Source: Macrothele yani | Taxonomy: Eukaryota > Arthropoda > Arachnida > Araneae > Macrothelidae | Direction of reading: 5' to 3' | Assembly: GCA_039090855.1 (NCBI GenBank) | Contig: CM077034.1 | Span: 225,139,331 to 225,203,330, forward strand | DNA length: 64,000 nucleotides | Shown: one piece after another, positions 20,980 through 29,920 of the stretch | How the letters are laid out: each line of letters opens with the position of its first letter | How positions within the stretch are numbered: the first letter of the stretch is position 1 | Program-made: the position numbers and the translations under genes | The notes under the pieces: generated by a model | Databases searched by the model: none | What the model was told of the DNA's origin: nothing | Seen by the model: the letters and a program-made list of their open reading frames with translations, nothing else

Positions 20980-21933
20980 CACGGTTGCTTATTTTCCGGA
21001 AATTTTCGACGTTGTACTCTGGAAATTTTCGGCGTTTTTCTTTTTTTTTTTTTTTTTTTCACGGAAATTTTCGGCGTTGTACTGGAATTTTCGGCGTTTT
21101 TTTTTTTTTTTTTACAAATTTTATTTTATAGCCAGTGGCAAGGCCTGTCACTGTCCTTTCCCTGTTTTTTTCCCTTGTTTGGTGGCCAAAGCAAAACTCA
21201 ATTCCACTGGGAGTTGGAAAATCTGACTGCCAATCTACCCCCCACAGAGAAGAAAAGAAACAGGTCCACTCTGTGTCTACCCAATTCAGCTGGGAGAGAT
21301 CCCCTCCCACCCTCTGCCCCCACCTAATGTTATATTTGTCTTCTAAAAGTGTGTTAACAGTTTGCTTTCCTTTGTGGTTTGGTACTGGGTTTGCCCAGAG
21401 CTACTGCAAATAGAAATTTTTCACCCCTTTCTTTTTCTGGCAGTGCCCCTTTGCTCCTGCCCCACCCCCAGGGCTTAGCGGCCCACCCACCCACTCTGTC
21501 TGCTGTTTTTGACATTCAAGACTTCTCATCTCATCCTCACACAGATCTAGGGAGGATCTCCCTGCTGACTTTTTGTTCACCCCTCCCCCTTCCCTTTGGG
21601 ATGCCTGCTGGTTGCTGCTCAGGAAATCTTTATCATTGGTTTCAATGCAATGACAAAGATTTCCTGAGCAGCTTTTTTATTTATTTTTTTCTCAGTATTT
21701 TACTTTTTATACGTATATTTATAGCTTTGAAGAGCCAAAAACTGGAAATTTGCAATTAGTTAAATTTTATAAAGGCCACTGTTCTTTAGAACTTAAGAAA
21801 TAAATTACGAATGTAACACATATATTCTGATTTTTTTTTTTTTTTTTTTTTTTTGTAAGTATTGATCTACGTTAATTTCAGGAAATTTGGGTTTGGTTTC
21901 AGAAAATTTGATTTCACAGAATAAGCACCCCTG
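20980..21933. mobile_element. Non-autonomous hAT-like element (MITE), 954 bp
   Basis: The right end reads AATAAGCACCCCTG, the complement of CAGGGGTGCTTATT; the left end reads CACGGTTGCTTATT, an inverted match of 12 out of 14. Flanks are TGACCA (20974-20979) and TAACCA (21934-21939), a 6-bp duplication with one change. The left interior repeats GGAAATTTTCGGCGTT three to four times. The middle is pyrimidine-rich and has a long hairpin at 21614-21672. No transposase. Confidence 0.72.
21614..21672. ncRNA. 59-nt near-perfect hairpin, followed by a T-run
   Basis: GCTGCTCAGGAAATCTTT at 21614-21631 pairs with AAAGATTTCCTGAGCAGC ending at 21672; in all 25 bp pair with one mismatch around a 9-nt loop. 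TTTTTT follows at once. It could fold like a pre-miRNA or siRNA precursor or act as a Pol III-terminated stem, but expression is unknown. Confidence 0.4.
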
Positions 21934-22117
21934 TAACCATTCGTCTGGGTGGGGTCCGGGTTCGAATCCCGGTGAGGCATGGATGTTGTGTTTGTCTTAA
22001 GGCGCTGGCTCTCTCCCTTTCCCGGAACCAGTGACCCTAAATTAAGGACGGGCGACTGCTTATAGCCCATTGAGCTGCTCAGGTGGTCGTTAAACCTCCA
22101 ATTAAAAAAAAAAAAAA

Positions 22118-22280
22118 GGATGTGTTTCTGCCATTATTCTGTTAGATCTCAAATAAAAAAGCTGCATTCTAATGGCTGGCTTGGTAGATGAACTATCTAT
22201 TCTAAAAGCCAGTAGAGGAGTTTTATGACACATCTGATCACTGTTTGGATCAGTGGGATACTTATTTCAAAGACTTGAGC
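22118..22280 (+). pseudogene. hAT relic segment between SINE and Tc1
   Basis: A short, stop-containing piece presumed to continue the hAT coding region from 20916. It is assigned mainly by position between two recognisable fragments of the same protein. Confidence 0.35.
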
Positions 22281-22282
22281 TA

Positions 22283-23483
22283 CAGTATCTACCAACAAGT
22301 AATTGGACACCTGTGATAGCAAAGGAAAATGAAGTTTATTCACCTTCAGTAGTTGGTGGAGCCTCCACGAGCGGCGATTACAGCTGCGACCCTCCGGGGC
22401 ATACTCTCAACCAGGCGTTGTACGACGGCTAGCGGTATTTTCTTCCACTCGGCTTGGAGAAGACAGGTTACTTCCTTCACCGATTTCGGACGGTGGAGGC
22501 ACCCCTTGAGTCGACGCTCCAACTCGTCCCAGAGGTGCTCGATAGGGTTAAGGTCCGGGCTCTGCACAGGCCAGTCCATTCGATTAACCCCATTGTCACC
22601 ATACCAAGCCATGGTGGACCTCGCAACATGACAGGTGGCATTGTCATCCTGAAAGTAACATGGGTCCACCCCGTAAAACTGCCACAACGTAGGAAGCGCA
22701 TGGTCATCCAAAATGGTGCAGTAGGTCTGGGCGTTGAGTCTACCAGGAATTGCGACCAAGGGTCCCGTGCCATACCAGGAGAAACATCCCCATAGCATAA
22801 TTCCACCGTCGCCGAACTTCACAGTTGGCACAATACATTCCGGCAGGAGGCGTTTACCAGGCAGACGCCAAACCCAGACCCTGCCATTCGAACGGTAGAG
22901 GGTGAACCTTGATTCGTCGCTCCAGATAACCTGTTTCCACTGTTCAACGGTCCACTGTCGACATTCTTTGCACCACGTTAGCCGAGCAGCGCTATTGGAC
23001 TTTGTGATCAAAGGCTTGTGGGTCCATGATAACCGAGCAGATGGGCTTCCTTACGGATGGTATTCATCGAAAGAACACTCCCGGATGCCTGTTGAAACTC
23101 CTCACGGATGTGGCCCATCGATTTGGTGCGGTTCTTCCGAATTTCTCTGGACAGCACCCGTCGGTCTCTAACTCCCAGTTTTGTGGGTCTGCCGGGTCGG
23201 GGCACATTCCGACAGTCACTTCTCATCTTGCACTTGCCAATCACGTAGGCCACTGTCGATTTTGGGTACTTCAACTCGCTGGATGTGTCATCGGCCATTT
23301 CTGTGATACCCGACGATTACACCTTTCTCGAAATCAGAGAGCTCCGAACTGCGTGGCATCTTGCATGCGGCCGGTTGCGTTGTTGTTTCCCACACGATAT
23401 TTAACGGCGGCGGCCGTGACGTGTATCAGGACCCCAGATATCGTCGATTGCAGGGGTGTCCAATTACTTGTTGGTAGATAGTG
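22283..23483 (-). mobile_element. Tc1/mariner-type transposon, copy B
   Basis: Ends CAGTATCTACCAACAAGTAA and its complement ending GTTGGTAGATAGTG, flanked by TA at 22281-22282 and 23484-23485. Same family as 2901-4618 but without the TRIM; it supplies the empty-site sequence TTCCACCGTCGCCG near 22805. Confidence 0.95.
22350..23356 (-). pseudogene. Tc1-like transposase, DD34E, two small deletions
   Basis: From MPRSSEL at ~23356 the protein has the helix-turn-helix region (YPKSTVAYVIGKCK, then RDRRVLSREIRKNRT) and an intact catalytic core on one frame from 23011: [21 protein letters not shown] and [17 protein letters not shown], with 34 residues between the second D and E. It ends [13 protein letters not shown]. 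Relative to copy A, 8 bp are missing near 23290 and 10 bp near 23010; each shifts the frame. About 340 residues in all, normal for Tc1. The core is less damaged than in copy A, but the DNA-binding half is out of frame, so it is non-functional as read. Confidence 0.92.
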
Positions 23484-23485
23484 TA

Positions 23486-23960
23486 TTTTCAGTGGGGATC
23501 ATTAAATGCTTCGCCTACCAGGTCGTGTATTGAAAAATCAAAGGACTATCTTTCACAGAAAAACTTTTTCGATGTTAAATACGATACAGAATTGTATGAT
23601 GAATGCATGTTACTAGCTATGCGAATGAGGATAAAATATCTCGATGGAACAATGATAAGTTGCCAATGGAGCAGCGTTGGGTTGAGATGTTCACATATTT
23701 AAAAAATAAAGACATTCTGCATAAAGCATACGGTAAAACTTATTCAGTATGTGCTTTGTTTGCCAGGGAGTAACGCTCGTGTGGAACGAATTTTCTCTCG
23801 TGTTAATAAACTGTGGACATCAGAAAAGACCCAACTGTCGATAGCAACACTAACAGCATTGTTGATAACAAAGGTGAATTTGAACAATTCATGTCAAATT
23901 TTTTTGAATTTCTAAAAAATAAGGAGTTATTAGAAAAAATTGCATCCCATGAGAAATGAC
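23486..23960 (+). pseudogene. hAT transposase C-terminal fragment
   Basis: After Tc1 the hAT frame resumes (SLNASPTRSCIEKSKDYLSQ, YDTELYDECMLLAMRMRIKY), shifts frame near 23650 to NKLPMEQRWVEMFTYLKNKD, and again near 23750 to LPGSNARVERIFSRVNKLWT. The last is the conserved hAT C-terminal dimerisation motif (N-x-x-x-E-R-x-F-S). The fragment ends near 23945 with LITKVNLNN-type sequence and stops. Confidence 0.75.
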
Positions 23961-24389
23961 TTGTACAATATTCTAGCGGATAATGCTTACCTTGGCATTC
24001 CTCTCTAGCGACGGGAACATTTCACGCACGTGTTTTCCGGTCTTTGTTGATGTTATTGTCCTAAAGTCCGTTGTATGCGATGACTGGCTTTACTTCTCAC
24101 ACTTTTCGCCGGGTATACTCATTGGATCTTTGCCTTAGGATTCCAAACACATCAATTTCTACCGTTCTTTATACTCGAAATTTTCGCGCATCCTCAGGAG
24201 CGTGGCGACTTTACCACCGATGTTCGTGGTTAACTTCGCGCTAATGGAGTCCGATACTCCTTGTTGCCATTCGTCGGATATACTTTCCTGGATATATTTC
24301 GTTATCAAGCCCGGCTGGCACCATCTATGTTTCATTAAAACTACTTTTTTTCTTTTTTTTATTTTTTTTTTAAATTATATTCTTCTATT
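23961..24389. other. Non-coding, probable 3' region of the Penelope fragment
   Basis: No gene seen. Because the neighbouring Penelope-like coding region reads leftward and ends at ~24390, this stretch is where its 3' untranslated end would be. It ends in a T/A-rich run at 24340-24380. Confidence 0.4.
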
Positions 24390-25060
24390 TTAGTTTTCTT
24401 GTCTTTTTTGCCGGTTTTTCTTTTGTTGTTGTTTTTCTTGTCTTATTGGTTCTTTCCACAGGCCCGATAATGTGCTAGGGTCGTTCTGGTTACACACCCT
24501 TGCTTTATTTTTATAGATTAATATTGCTTCTTCCCTCCTCATTTGCCTTTCCGATTTTTTATTCTTTTTTAGCATTTTAATTTCATCGAACTTTGGGAAT
24601 GTCCGGTTTTCCATGCAGAATTGCACTAAAGCAGTTTTGGCTTCTTTTTTTGCCAGTTAGATATGTGTTGTTTAAGTCTTTTTTTTTTTTAATCTGTTTT
24701 TCGTACTTCTAATGTACGATATTGGGGGTATGTGTGCAATTGGAATTCCGTAGGTTCCTGATTCTTCTAGCATTTTTTCCTGTTTTTTTTTTTTTTTGTT
24801 GACAGTCATACTTTTCACGGTGTGCACTGAGCTTCCTAGTTGTAAGTCATATTTAGCACATTGCCTATTGATTTCTTTACTCACTCCTTCCAAGTGTGGG
24901 AAAGCTCCAATGTATTTCAATTTTTTATTCCTCATCTTCCTTTGGTTGTGCACTTCTTGGCCTTCTTTAGAGCAGAAGTCTGCTGCATAAAGGTGCAATA
25001 TATTATTAAAAATGTATCCTGCTGAATGCCAAAAAATGTCTGGTTTACTGTATTTATACA
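24390..25060 (-). pseudogene. Penelope-like element, GIY-YIG endonuclease C-terminus
   Basis: Penelope-like retroelements encode a reverse transcriptase joined to a GIY-YIG endonuclease. On the minus strand, from ~24970 down, the sequence has IGAFPHLEGVSKEINRQCAK (the linker before the nuclease), then GTYGIPIAH ... SYIRSTKNRL, a degenerate GIY...YIG block (YIG has become YIR). A second frame ends with NRTFPKFDEIKMLKKNKK, ILIYKNKARVCNQND and LSGLWKEPI, the normal C-terminal pattern. Several frame changes and lysine-coding T-runs break it, and the RT domain is missing. Confidence 0.75.
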
Positions 25061-25117
25061 AGTATACTATATATATATTTTGATAGTTAAAACTTAGAAG
25101 GCGGTAAACCTTCCACG

Positions 25118-25615
25118 GTCGCCCGGTGGCGCAGTGTTCTAAGGCGTTGGCCTCTGATCATTCGTCCGTAAGGGGTCCGGGTTCGAATCCTGGTCAGGCA
25201 TGGATGTTGTGTTTGTCTTATGGCACTGGTTCTCTCCCTTCCCTGGAACCAGTGACCCTAAATTAGGGACGGGCGACTGCTTATAGCCCATTGAGTTGCT
25301 CACGGTGGTCGTTAAACCTCCAATCAATCAATGGATGTTGTGTTTGTCTTACGGCACTGGCTCTCTCCTTTCCCTGGAACCACTGACCCTAAATTAGGGA
25401 CGGGCGACTGCTTATAGCCTATTGAGTTGCTCACGGTGCTCGTTAAACCTCCAATCAATCAATGGATGTTGTGTTTGTCTTACGGCACTGGCTCTCTCCT
25501 TTCCCTGGAACCAGTGACCCTAAATTAGGGACGGGCCACTGCTTATAGCCCATTGAGTTGCTCACGGTGGTCGTTAAACCTCCAATAAAATTAAAAAAAA
25601 AAAAAAAAAAAAAAA
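25118..25615 (+). mobile_element. Trimeric SINE flanked by one TSD
   Basis: A full SINE (25118 to ~25328, tRNA head plus body) is followed by two more bodies without heads (25331-25459 and 25462-25615), joined by CAATCAATCAATGGATG. Only the last has a poly-A tail. CTTCCACG flanks the whole structure at 25110-25117 and 25616-25623. The tRNA head has TGGCGCAGTGTTCTAAGGCG and the B box GGTTCGAATCC. Confidence 0.92.
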
Positions 25616-25623
25616 CTTCCACG

Positions 25624-25950
25624 TTTGGCCCAAAAATAGTTTTATGAAGCGACGATAGATGGCGACACGTTATCGCTACATCGTGAAGCGTTTCGTTACG
25701 TTGTGAAAGTGGCAAAGGAAGTGAATAATATGGATGAAAGGTGGCGCTTTAAAGGACCTTTTTGAATGTTGATTGTGGCCTATGTGTGAAATATTTATTT
25801 TAACGGAAGAATATGAAACTGTGTAGCTAGCAGAATAAAAGCAAGGAAAGTTTTATCTGCCAGGGAAGAACTGTCTAATCGCAGGAATCAGGACTTCAAA
25901 GCAATGTTCAGAGGAAAGACGGCAGTTCCGTCGGAATAAATATTCCAGAG
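25624..25950. other. Unassigned non-coding DNA
   Basis: No ORF, repeat or RNA gene recognised between the trimeric SINE and the 83 bp minisatellite. Confidence 0.4.
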
Positions 25951-26365
25951 TATGATCTGCCGAGTACATTTACATTGCGAGGCTACCATAAACTGTGAGA
26001 CTAGTCTGCAATACGAATACCAGTCGCTCAGAATATGATCTGCCAAGTACATTTACATTGCGAGGCTACCATAAACTGTGAGACTAGTCTGCAATACGAA
26101 TACCAGTCGCTCAGAATATGATCTGCCAAGTACATTTACATTGCGAGGCTACCATAAACTGTGAGACTAGTCTGCAATACGAATACCAGTCGCTCAGAAT
26201 ATGATCTGCCAAGTACATTTACATTGCGAGGCTACCATAAACTGTGAGACTAGTCTGCAATACGAATACCAGTCGCTCAGAATATGATCTGCCAAGTACA
26301 TTTACATTGCGAGGCTACCATAAACTGTGAGACTAGTCTGCAATACGAATACCAGTCACTGCCTC
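25951..26365. repeat. 83 bp minisatellite, 5 copies
   Basis: TATGATCTGCCAAGTACATT begins units at 25951, 26034, 26117, 26200 and 26283. Copies 2-4 look identical; the first has one GAG for AAG change and the last ends AGTCACT. The near identity indicates a very recent expansion. Confidence 0.97.
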
Positions 26366-26389
26366 AGTGGATGTGGCCACGTGAGGTTT

Positions 26390-26609
26390 TTTTTTTTTTT
26401 TAATTGGAGGTTTAACGACCACCGTGAGCAACTCAATGGGCTATAAGCAGTCGCCCGTCTCTAATTTAGGGTCACTGGTTCCAGGGAAGGGAGAGAGCCA
26501 GTGCCGTAAGACAAACACAACATCCATGCCTCACCGGGATTCGAACCCGGACCCCGTTCGGACGAATGATCAGAGGCCATCGCTTAGACCACTGCGCCAC
26601 CGGGGCGGC
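26390..26609 (-). mobile_element. SINE, minus strand, with 12-bp TSD
   Basis: Complete copy; flanks CACGTGAGGTTT (26378-26389) and CATGTGAGGTTT (26610-26621) differ at one base. Belongs to the CCGAACGGGGTCC head variant. Confidence 0.93.
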
Positions 26610-28105
26610 CATGTGAGGTTTCTTCAATCGCCTCATCGTAAGACAATCCTTTGGCGAAAAAATACGTGAGAATCATCACTCTATCAATAGGAATCTCAGC
26701 ATAAAAAAAACACGTACCAAGTGTGCAGGAAGAGTACCGTAATTTTTGGGCTAAGAGCAGCGGCTCTTACATTACTAAAAGTGAAATTTTTCGGGTGTGC
26801 GGCTCTTATACCGAATTTGTTTTCGAAAAGACTGTTTCTGCGCTCCTTTTTTTTTTTTTTTTCATGCAGATGCTTAGTAAATTTTTTCAAAGAATGTTTT
26901 TTTTTTTTTTACAAACTCAACTGTGATCGTTTTTTCCCCTCTTTCTACTTATACGTTAGACACGTCTATTGAAAAGATAACTCCGCTCCGCTGATGGTTT
27001 AAAAGGGAAAGTGTGTGTGTGTCGGGGGGGGGGGAGAGACGGGAAAACACTCTGGTAGGTGTAGGTCTTAAGGTCAGGAGGTTTGTTTGTGAAAGGAATG
27101 TCTGATCCAAATGCCCTTTGCATGGGAGTGGGGGAAGCACATCCCGTGGGAGTAGCATGGAATGTTAATAGATGGGGGGATGGAATGGAGACATAAGCAC
27201 ACAAACCAGTAGCGTGACTTTCGAGCTTAAGAACGTGAACAATGCAAAAGCCTGCCCCAGGATGATTCCAGCGATTCCATTAGCAGTGACCTTGACCTAT
27301 TCCAAACAATACTGGCGGGACGAAAGACAAATTCTGTTCACTCTTCTTGGTTCATCTGGCAATAAATTTGTTAAATATTTAGAAAGCTGCATTGAAGCCG
27401 CAAAACGTTCTTCTGATTTAAAGCGGAGAACATGAAAAAGATTGTGACAAGTAATGATGTTAACAATGGGTAATTAATTTAATACTTGGCTGAAGATAAA
27501 ATCTTTTCACAAACGCAAAAGAAGGGAGAGTTTCCTATTCATGTAAAAGTGGACGGAGCTCAACGCGAAGGCTGAGTGAAAGTAGGTCAGACCACTTAAA
27601 AGAAAAAAGCGAGAAAGCGGAGCCCGCTGTTTCGAAGTGATTGGCGGGGGGGGGGGGGGGATCAGCGAACACGTGCGAGGCAGCTAGTGGGCGGGACGTG
27701 TTAACTACCCCATTTAGCAGATGCATACAGAAAAGCAAAACAAAAACATCTGTAAATGAGAAAAAAGATAGAAGGAACATATTATTAAAGAAAACATTAA
27801 TCGAAAGCATTACAAGTGATAATTTATAAGTTAATTATTTCTAAGACGGAGGATTCTATTGCGGTGAACAGAGAACCATCCTGTAGCAGACATCCACATT
27901 GAATGGAATTTAGACAATTGTGCGGTTTTACGAGCAATGCAATATTCTAATAGGAGTCTTTAAGATTAACTGTGATTTATATTGATTACATAAATAGTTT
28001 TGAGCATTCAATAAGGGCAAACAAATAATATCATTAGCATTATTTAAAAAAATACATAAATAAAAGCTAGTTGTAAATGCATTTATGGCACCTCTATTCA
28101 TAGTG

Positions 28106-28620
28106 ATTGTGGAATAACTTTTTTACGGGTCTTATAGAGGTTATTTTTAATGAAAGTTGGCTGTCAAATTTTCGAACTAAAGCCTAGTTCGTCATCAGGA
28201 CTATGTCACTGGAGTAGTTGCTGCCACTCAATTGGAAGAGTCCATCCGCAATTATCGTTAATTGTGGTACTTCTTCTTCTTGCTATTTCGATCCCTTCTT
28301 CTAGTTTCCTCTTTACTAAGTTTGACTGGTGGGCGATTATTTTCACCGAGTCCCAATTTATGGAGTGTCTACTTGCTTGTGTATGTCTGTCGCCCACCAG
28401 TCAAACTTAGTAAAGAGGAAACTAGAAGAAGGGATCGAAATAGCAAGAAGAAGAAGTACCACAATTAACGATAATTGCGGATGGACTCTTCCAATTGAGT
28501 GGCAGCAACTACTCCAGTGACATAGTCCTGATGACGAACTAGGCTTTAGTTTGAAAATTTGACAACCAACTTTCATGAAAAATAACCTCTATAAGACCCG
28601 TAAAAAAGTTATTCCACAAT
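28106..28620. repeat. Inverted repeat of a Penelope 3' end, 231 bp arms
   Basis: Arms 28106-28336 and 28390-28620 are near-perfect inverses around a 53 bp spacer. Each arm encodes, reading outward, KRKLEEGIEIARRRSTTIND and GWTLPIEWQQLLQ, the C-terminal pattern of Penelope-like GIY-YIG proteins. The minus-strand frame also runs back through the spacer (RHSINWDSVKIIAHQSN), so the minus copy is the longer one and the plus copy is truncated. Inverted terminal copies are a known habit of these retroelements. Confidence 0.82.
28170..28198 (-). ncRNA. Hammerhead-like motif, Penelope 3' end
   Basis: Minus strand: CTGATGA, one spacer C, hairpin GAACTA-GGCTT-TAGTTC, then GAAA, the arrangement of the hammerhead ribozyme core (CUGANGA, stem II, GAAA). 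The extra base before stem II departs from the canonical core. The inverted copy at 28528-28556 has TAGTTT instead of TAGTTC, which weakens the stem. Confidence 0.4.
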
Positions 28621-28877
28621 AAATAAAAGCTTTTGCCAGTATGAAAAAATAAGTGCATATAGCAGATCGACACTGAGTTTCAGAATTAGCCTTTGAAGTA
28701 TACATGTAATTACGTTGGGTGCGAGTTAACTCATGAAAATAAGGAAGATAATTTAGTTTTCTGAGCAGCACCACGATTTCATAGCTGCGGCCCTTACGGC
28801 AACTTTTGCTTCCAAGATCGCAAAATTCCTCACCTGCGGCCCTTACGCCGATGCGGCTCTTAGTCCGAAAATTACGG

Positions 28878-29210
28878 TACTCATCATTCCCTGAAGCGTA
28901 CTTCTTCCGACACGTTACTGGTCCTAAACGATGAGACGCATCGAAACATAGTCATAAGATCGCTGAATGCATTTCACGTGCGAGAAGAGCAGAGGATAGA
29001 TGAAGTGCTACCGTGGCGCCATCTATTATTGCTTTCGGAACTAGCGGGGCCGAACGTGGAAGTTCAGCCTAGAAGGCTACAATTGAATGTGCATGTACAG
29101 TTAAATGTAAAATAAATCAACAGTCGAATTTCTGCATTGATATTTTATTTTTAAACTTTCAATAGTGTGCAGGGCACTACTTTAATTAAAATACTAAAAA
29201 ATATTGGAAA
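28878..29210. other. Unassigned non-coding DNA
   Basis: Continues the sequence that the TIR element interrupted (26622-26736). GCTACCGTGGCGCCATCTAT near 29008 resembles 35297-35316 in the same orientation. No gene seen. Confidence 0.35.
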
Positions 29211-29420
29211 ACAAATTTCTAATAATTACAAGGTTGCTTACCTTTTTCACATTTCACTGCACATTTTATTCTTTTTGTTGTCATGCTTGGTTTAAGCCTC
29301 CGGTGCGGTGTCCCATTTCCTTTTCCTCACGTTCTTTCAAATGGTCTACGAACACTCAAGTCCATAAAGTGCCTTGCTGTCCAGGTTGCCAAATTGTATC
29401 CCCACCCTTCCCACCAGCGT
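29211..29420 (-). repeat. Left flank of the 245/259 bp satellite, inverted to the right flank
   Basis: The reverse complement matches 35450-35548 (e.g. GCCTTGCTGTCCAGGTTGC against CCTGGACAGCAAGGCAC) and then 35954-36040 (AAGCATGACAACAAAAA, CAAGGTTGCTTACCTTTTTC in complement). The right flank is interrupted by a MITE that this copy lacks: GGCTTAAACC here is the empty site. Confidence 0.82.
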
Positions 29421-29920
29421 GTAAAACCTAACCTTCGTTGGCAAAAACCCCAATTCTTGAACTCGAAATCTTTTGATATTATCAACAAACATAAACTGCC
29501 TATTTACATATGTACAAAATGCCGTGCGAAAATGTTAAAAACGTATATACAACTATTTACATACGACTCATCTTATTCTTTTGACTCTCCTTCTCAACAC
29601 CCCATGCAGGGTTCCCACTCAACCTGGAATTCTCAGGGAATTTTAAAATGGTTCCAAAAATCAGGGAAAACTCAGGGAAAATTACCTTTTTGTTTTGTAA
29701 AAAACAATGGATACTTTATTTTGCCAAAAAAAAAACTTATTTTTTCAAGATTTCAAACTTTTGCTTGCAAATACACAAGCCAGGCAGCCTAGAATTTGGT
29801 AGATCTTACATTCAGTTATATTAAGCATTTCCTTTATTCTCTAAAAAAAAAAAAGATGCAAAATTGAATTTTTAAAATTGCCAGTTATTAAGCTTTTGTT
29901 CAATTTCTGTGCAGGCAGTT
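29421..29920. other. Unassigned DNA with a hAT-like left terminus
   Basis: CAGGGTTCCCACTCAACCTG at 29608, followed by AATTCTCAGGGAATTTT and further CAGGGAA repeats, looks like the 5' terminus of a hAT element. No matching right terminus (GGGAACCCTG) was found in the window. No gene. Confidence 0.4.

Larger units (their letters stand above)
20938..22117 (+). mobile_element. SINE split by a 954 bp DNA element
   Basis: The 5' piece (20938-20979) has GCCGCCCTGGGGCGCAGTGG and TCTAAGCGATGGCC; the 3' piece (21940-22117) has the B box GGTTCGAATCC, the body and a poly-A tail. The two halves join at TGACCA/TTCG when the element at 20980-21933 and one copy of its target duplication are removed. It lies within an A-rich spot of the hAT relic. 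Confidence 0.82.
20600..23960 (+). mobile_element. hAT relic of KIAA1586-like type, broken by nested insertions
   Basis: Transposase-like pieces on the plus strand lie before, between and after younger insertions: 20740-20915, 22118-22280, 23486-23760 and 23745-23960. TCCCGCTTT occurs repeatedly at 20640-20725, probably the 5' sub-terminal region. A SINE (20938-22117), which holds a 954 bp MITE, and Tc1 copy B (22283-23483) sit inside. Neither exact end was found. Confidence 0.65.
26737..28877. mobile_element. TIR DNA element with TA target, 2141 bp, holding a Penelope inverted pair
   Basis: The left end CCGTAATTTTTGGGCTAAGA and the right end's complement CCGTAATTTTCGGACTAAGA match at 18 of 20 bases. 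TA is present outside both ends (26735-26736 and 28878-28879), as in Tc1/mariner-like elements. Sub-terminal GCGGCTCTTA or GCGGCCCTTA motifs occur at 26759, 26800, 28786, 28834 and 28852. No transposase is recognised; an 87-residue frame at 27172-27435 has no family I know. G-runs lie at 27024 and 27646. Confidence 0.72.

Noticed and set aside
27172..27435. 87-residue frame inside the TIR element as a gene
   Set aside because: No recognisable domain, no conserved neighbour, and low-complexity G-runs nearby; not enough support.
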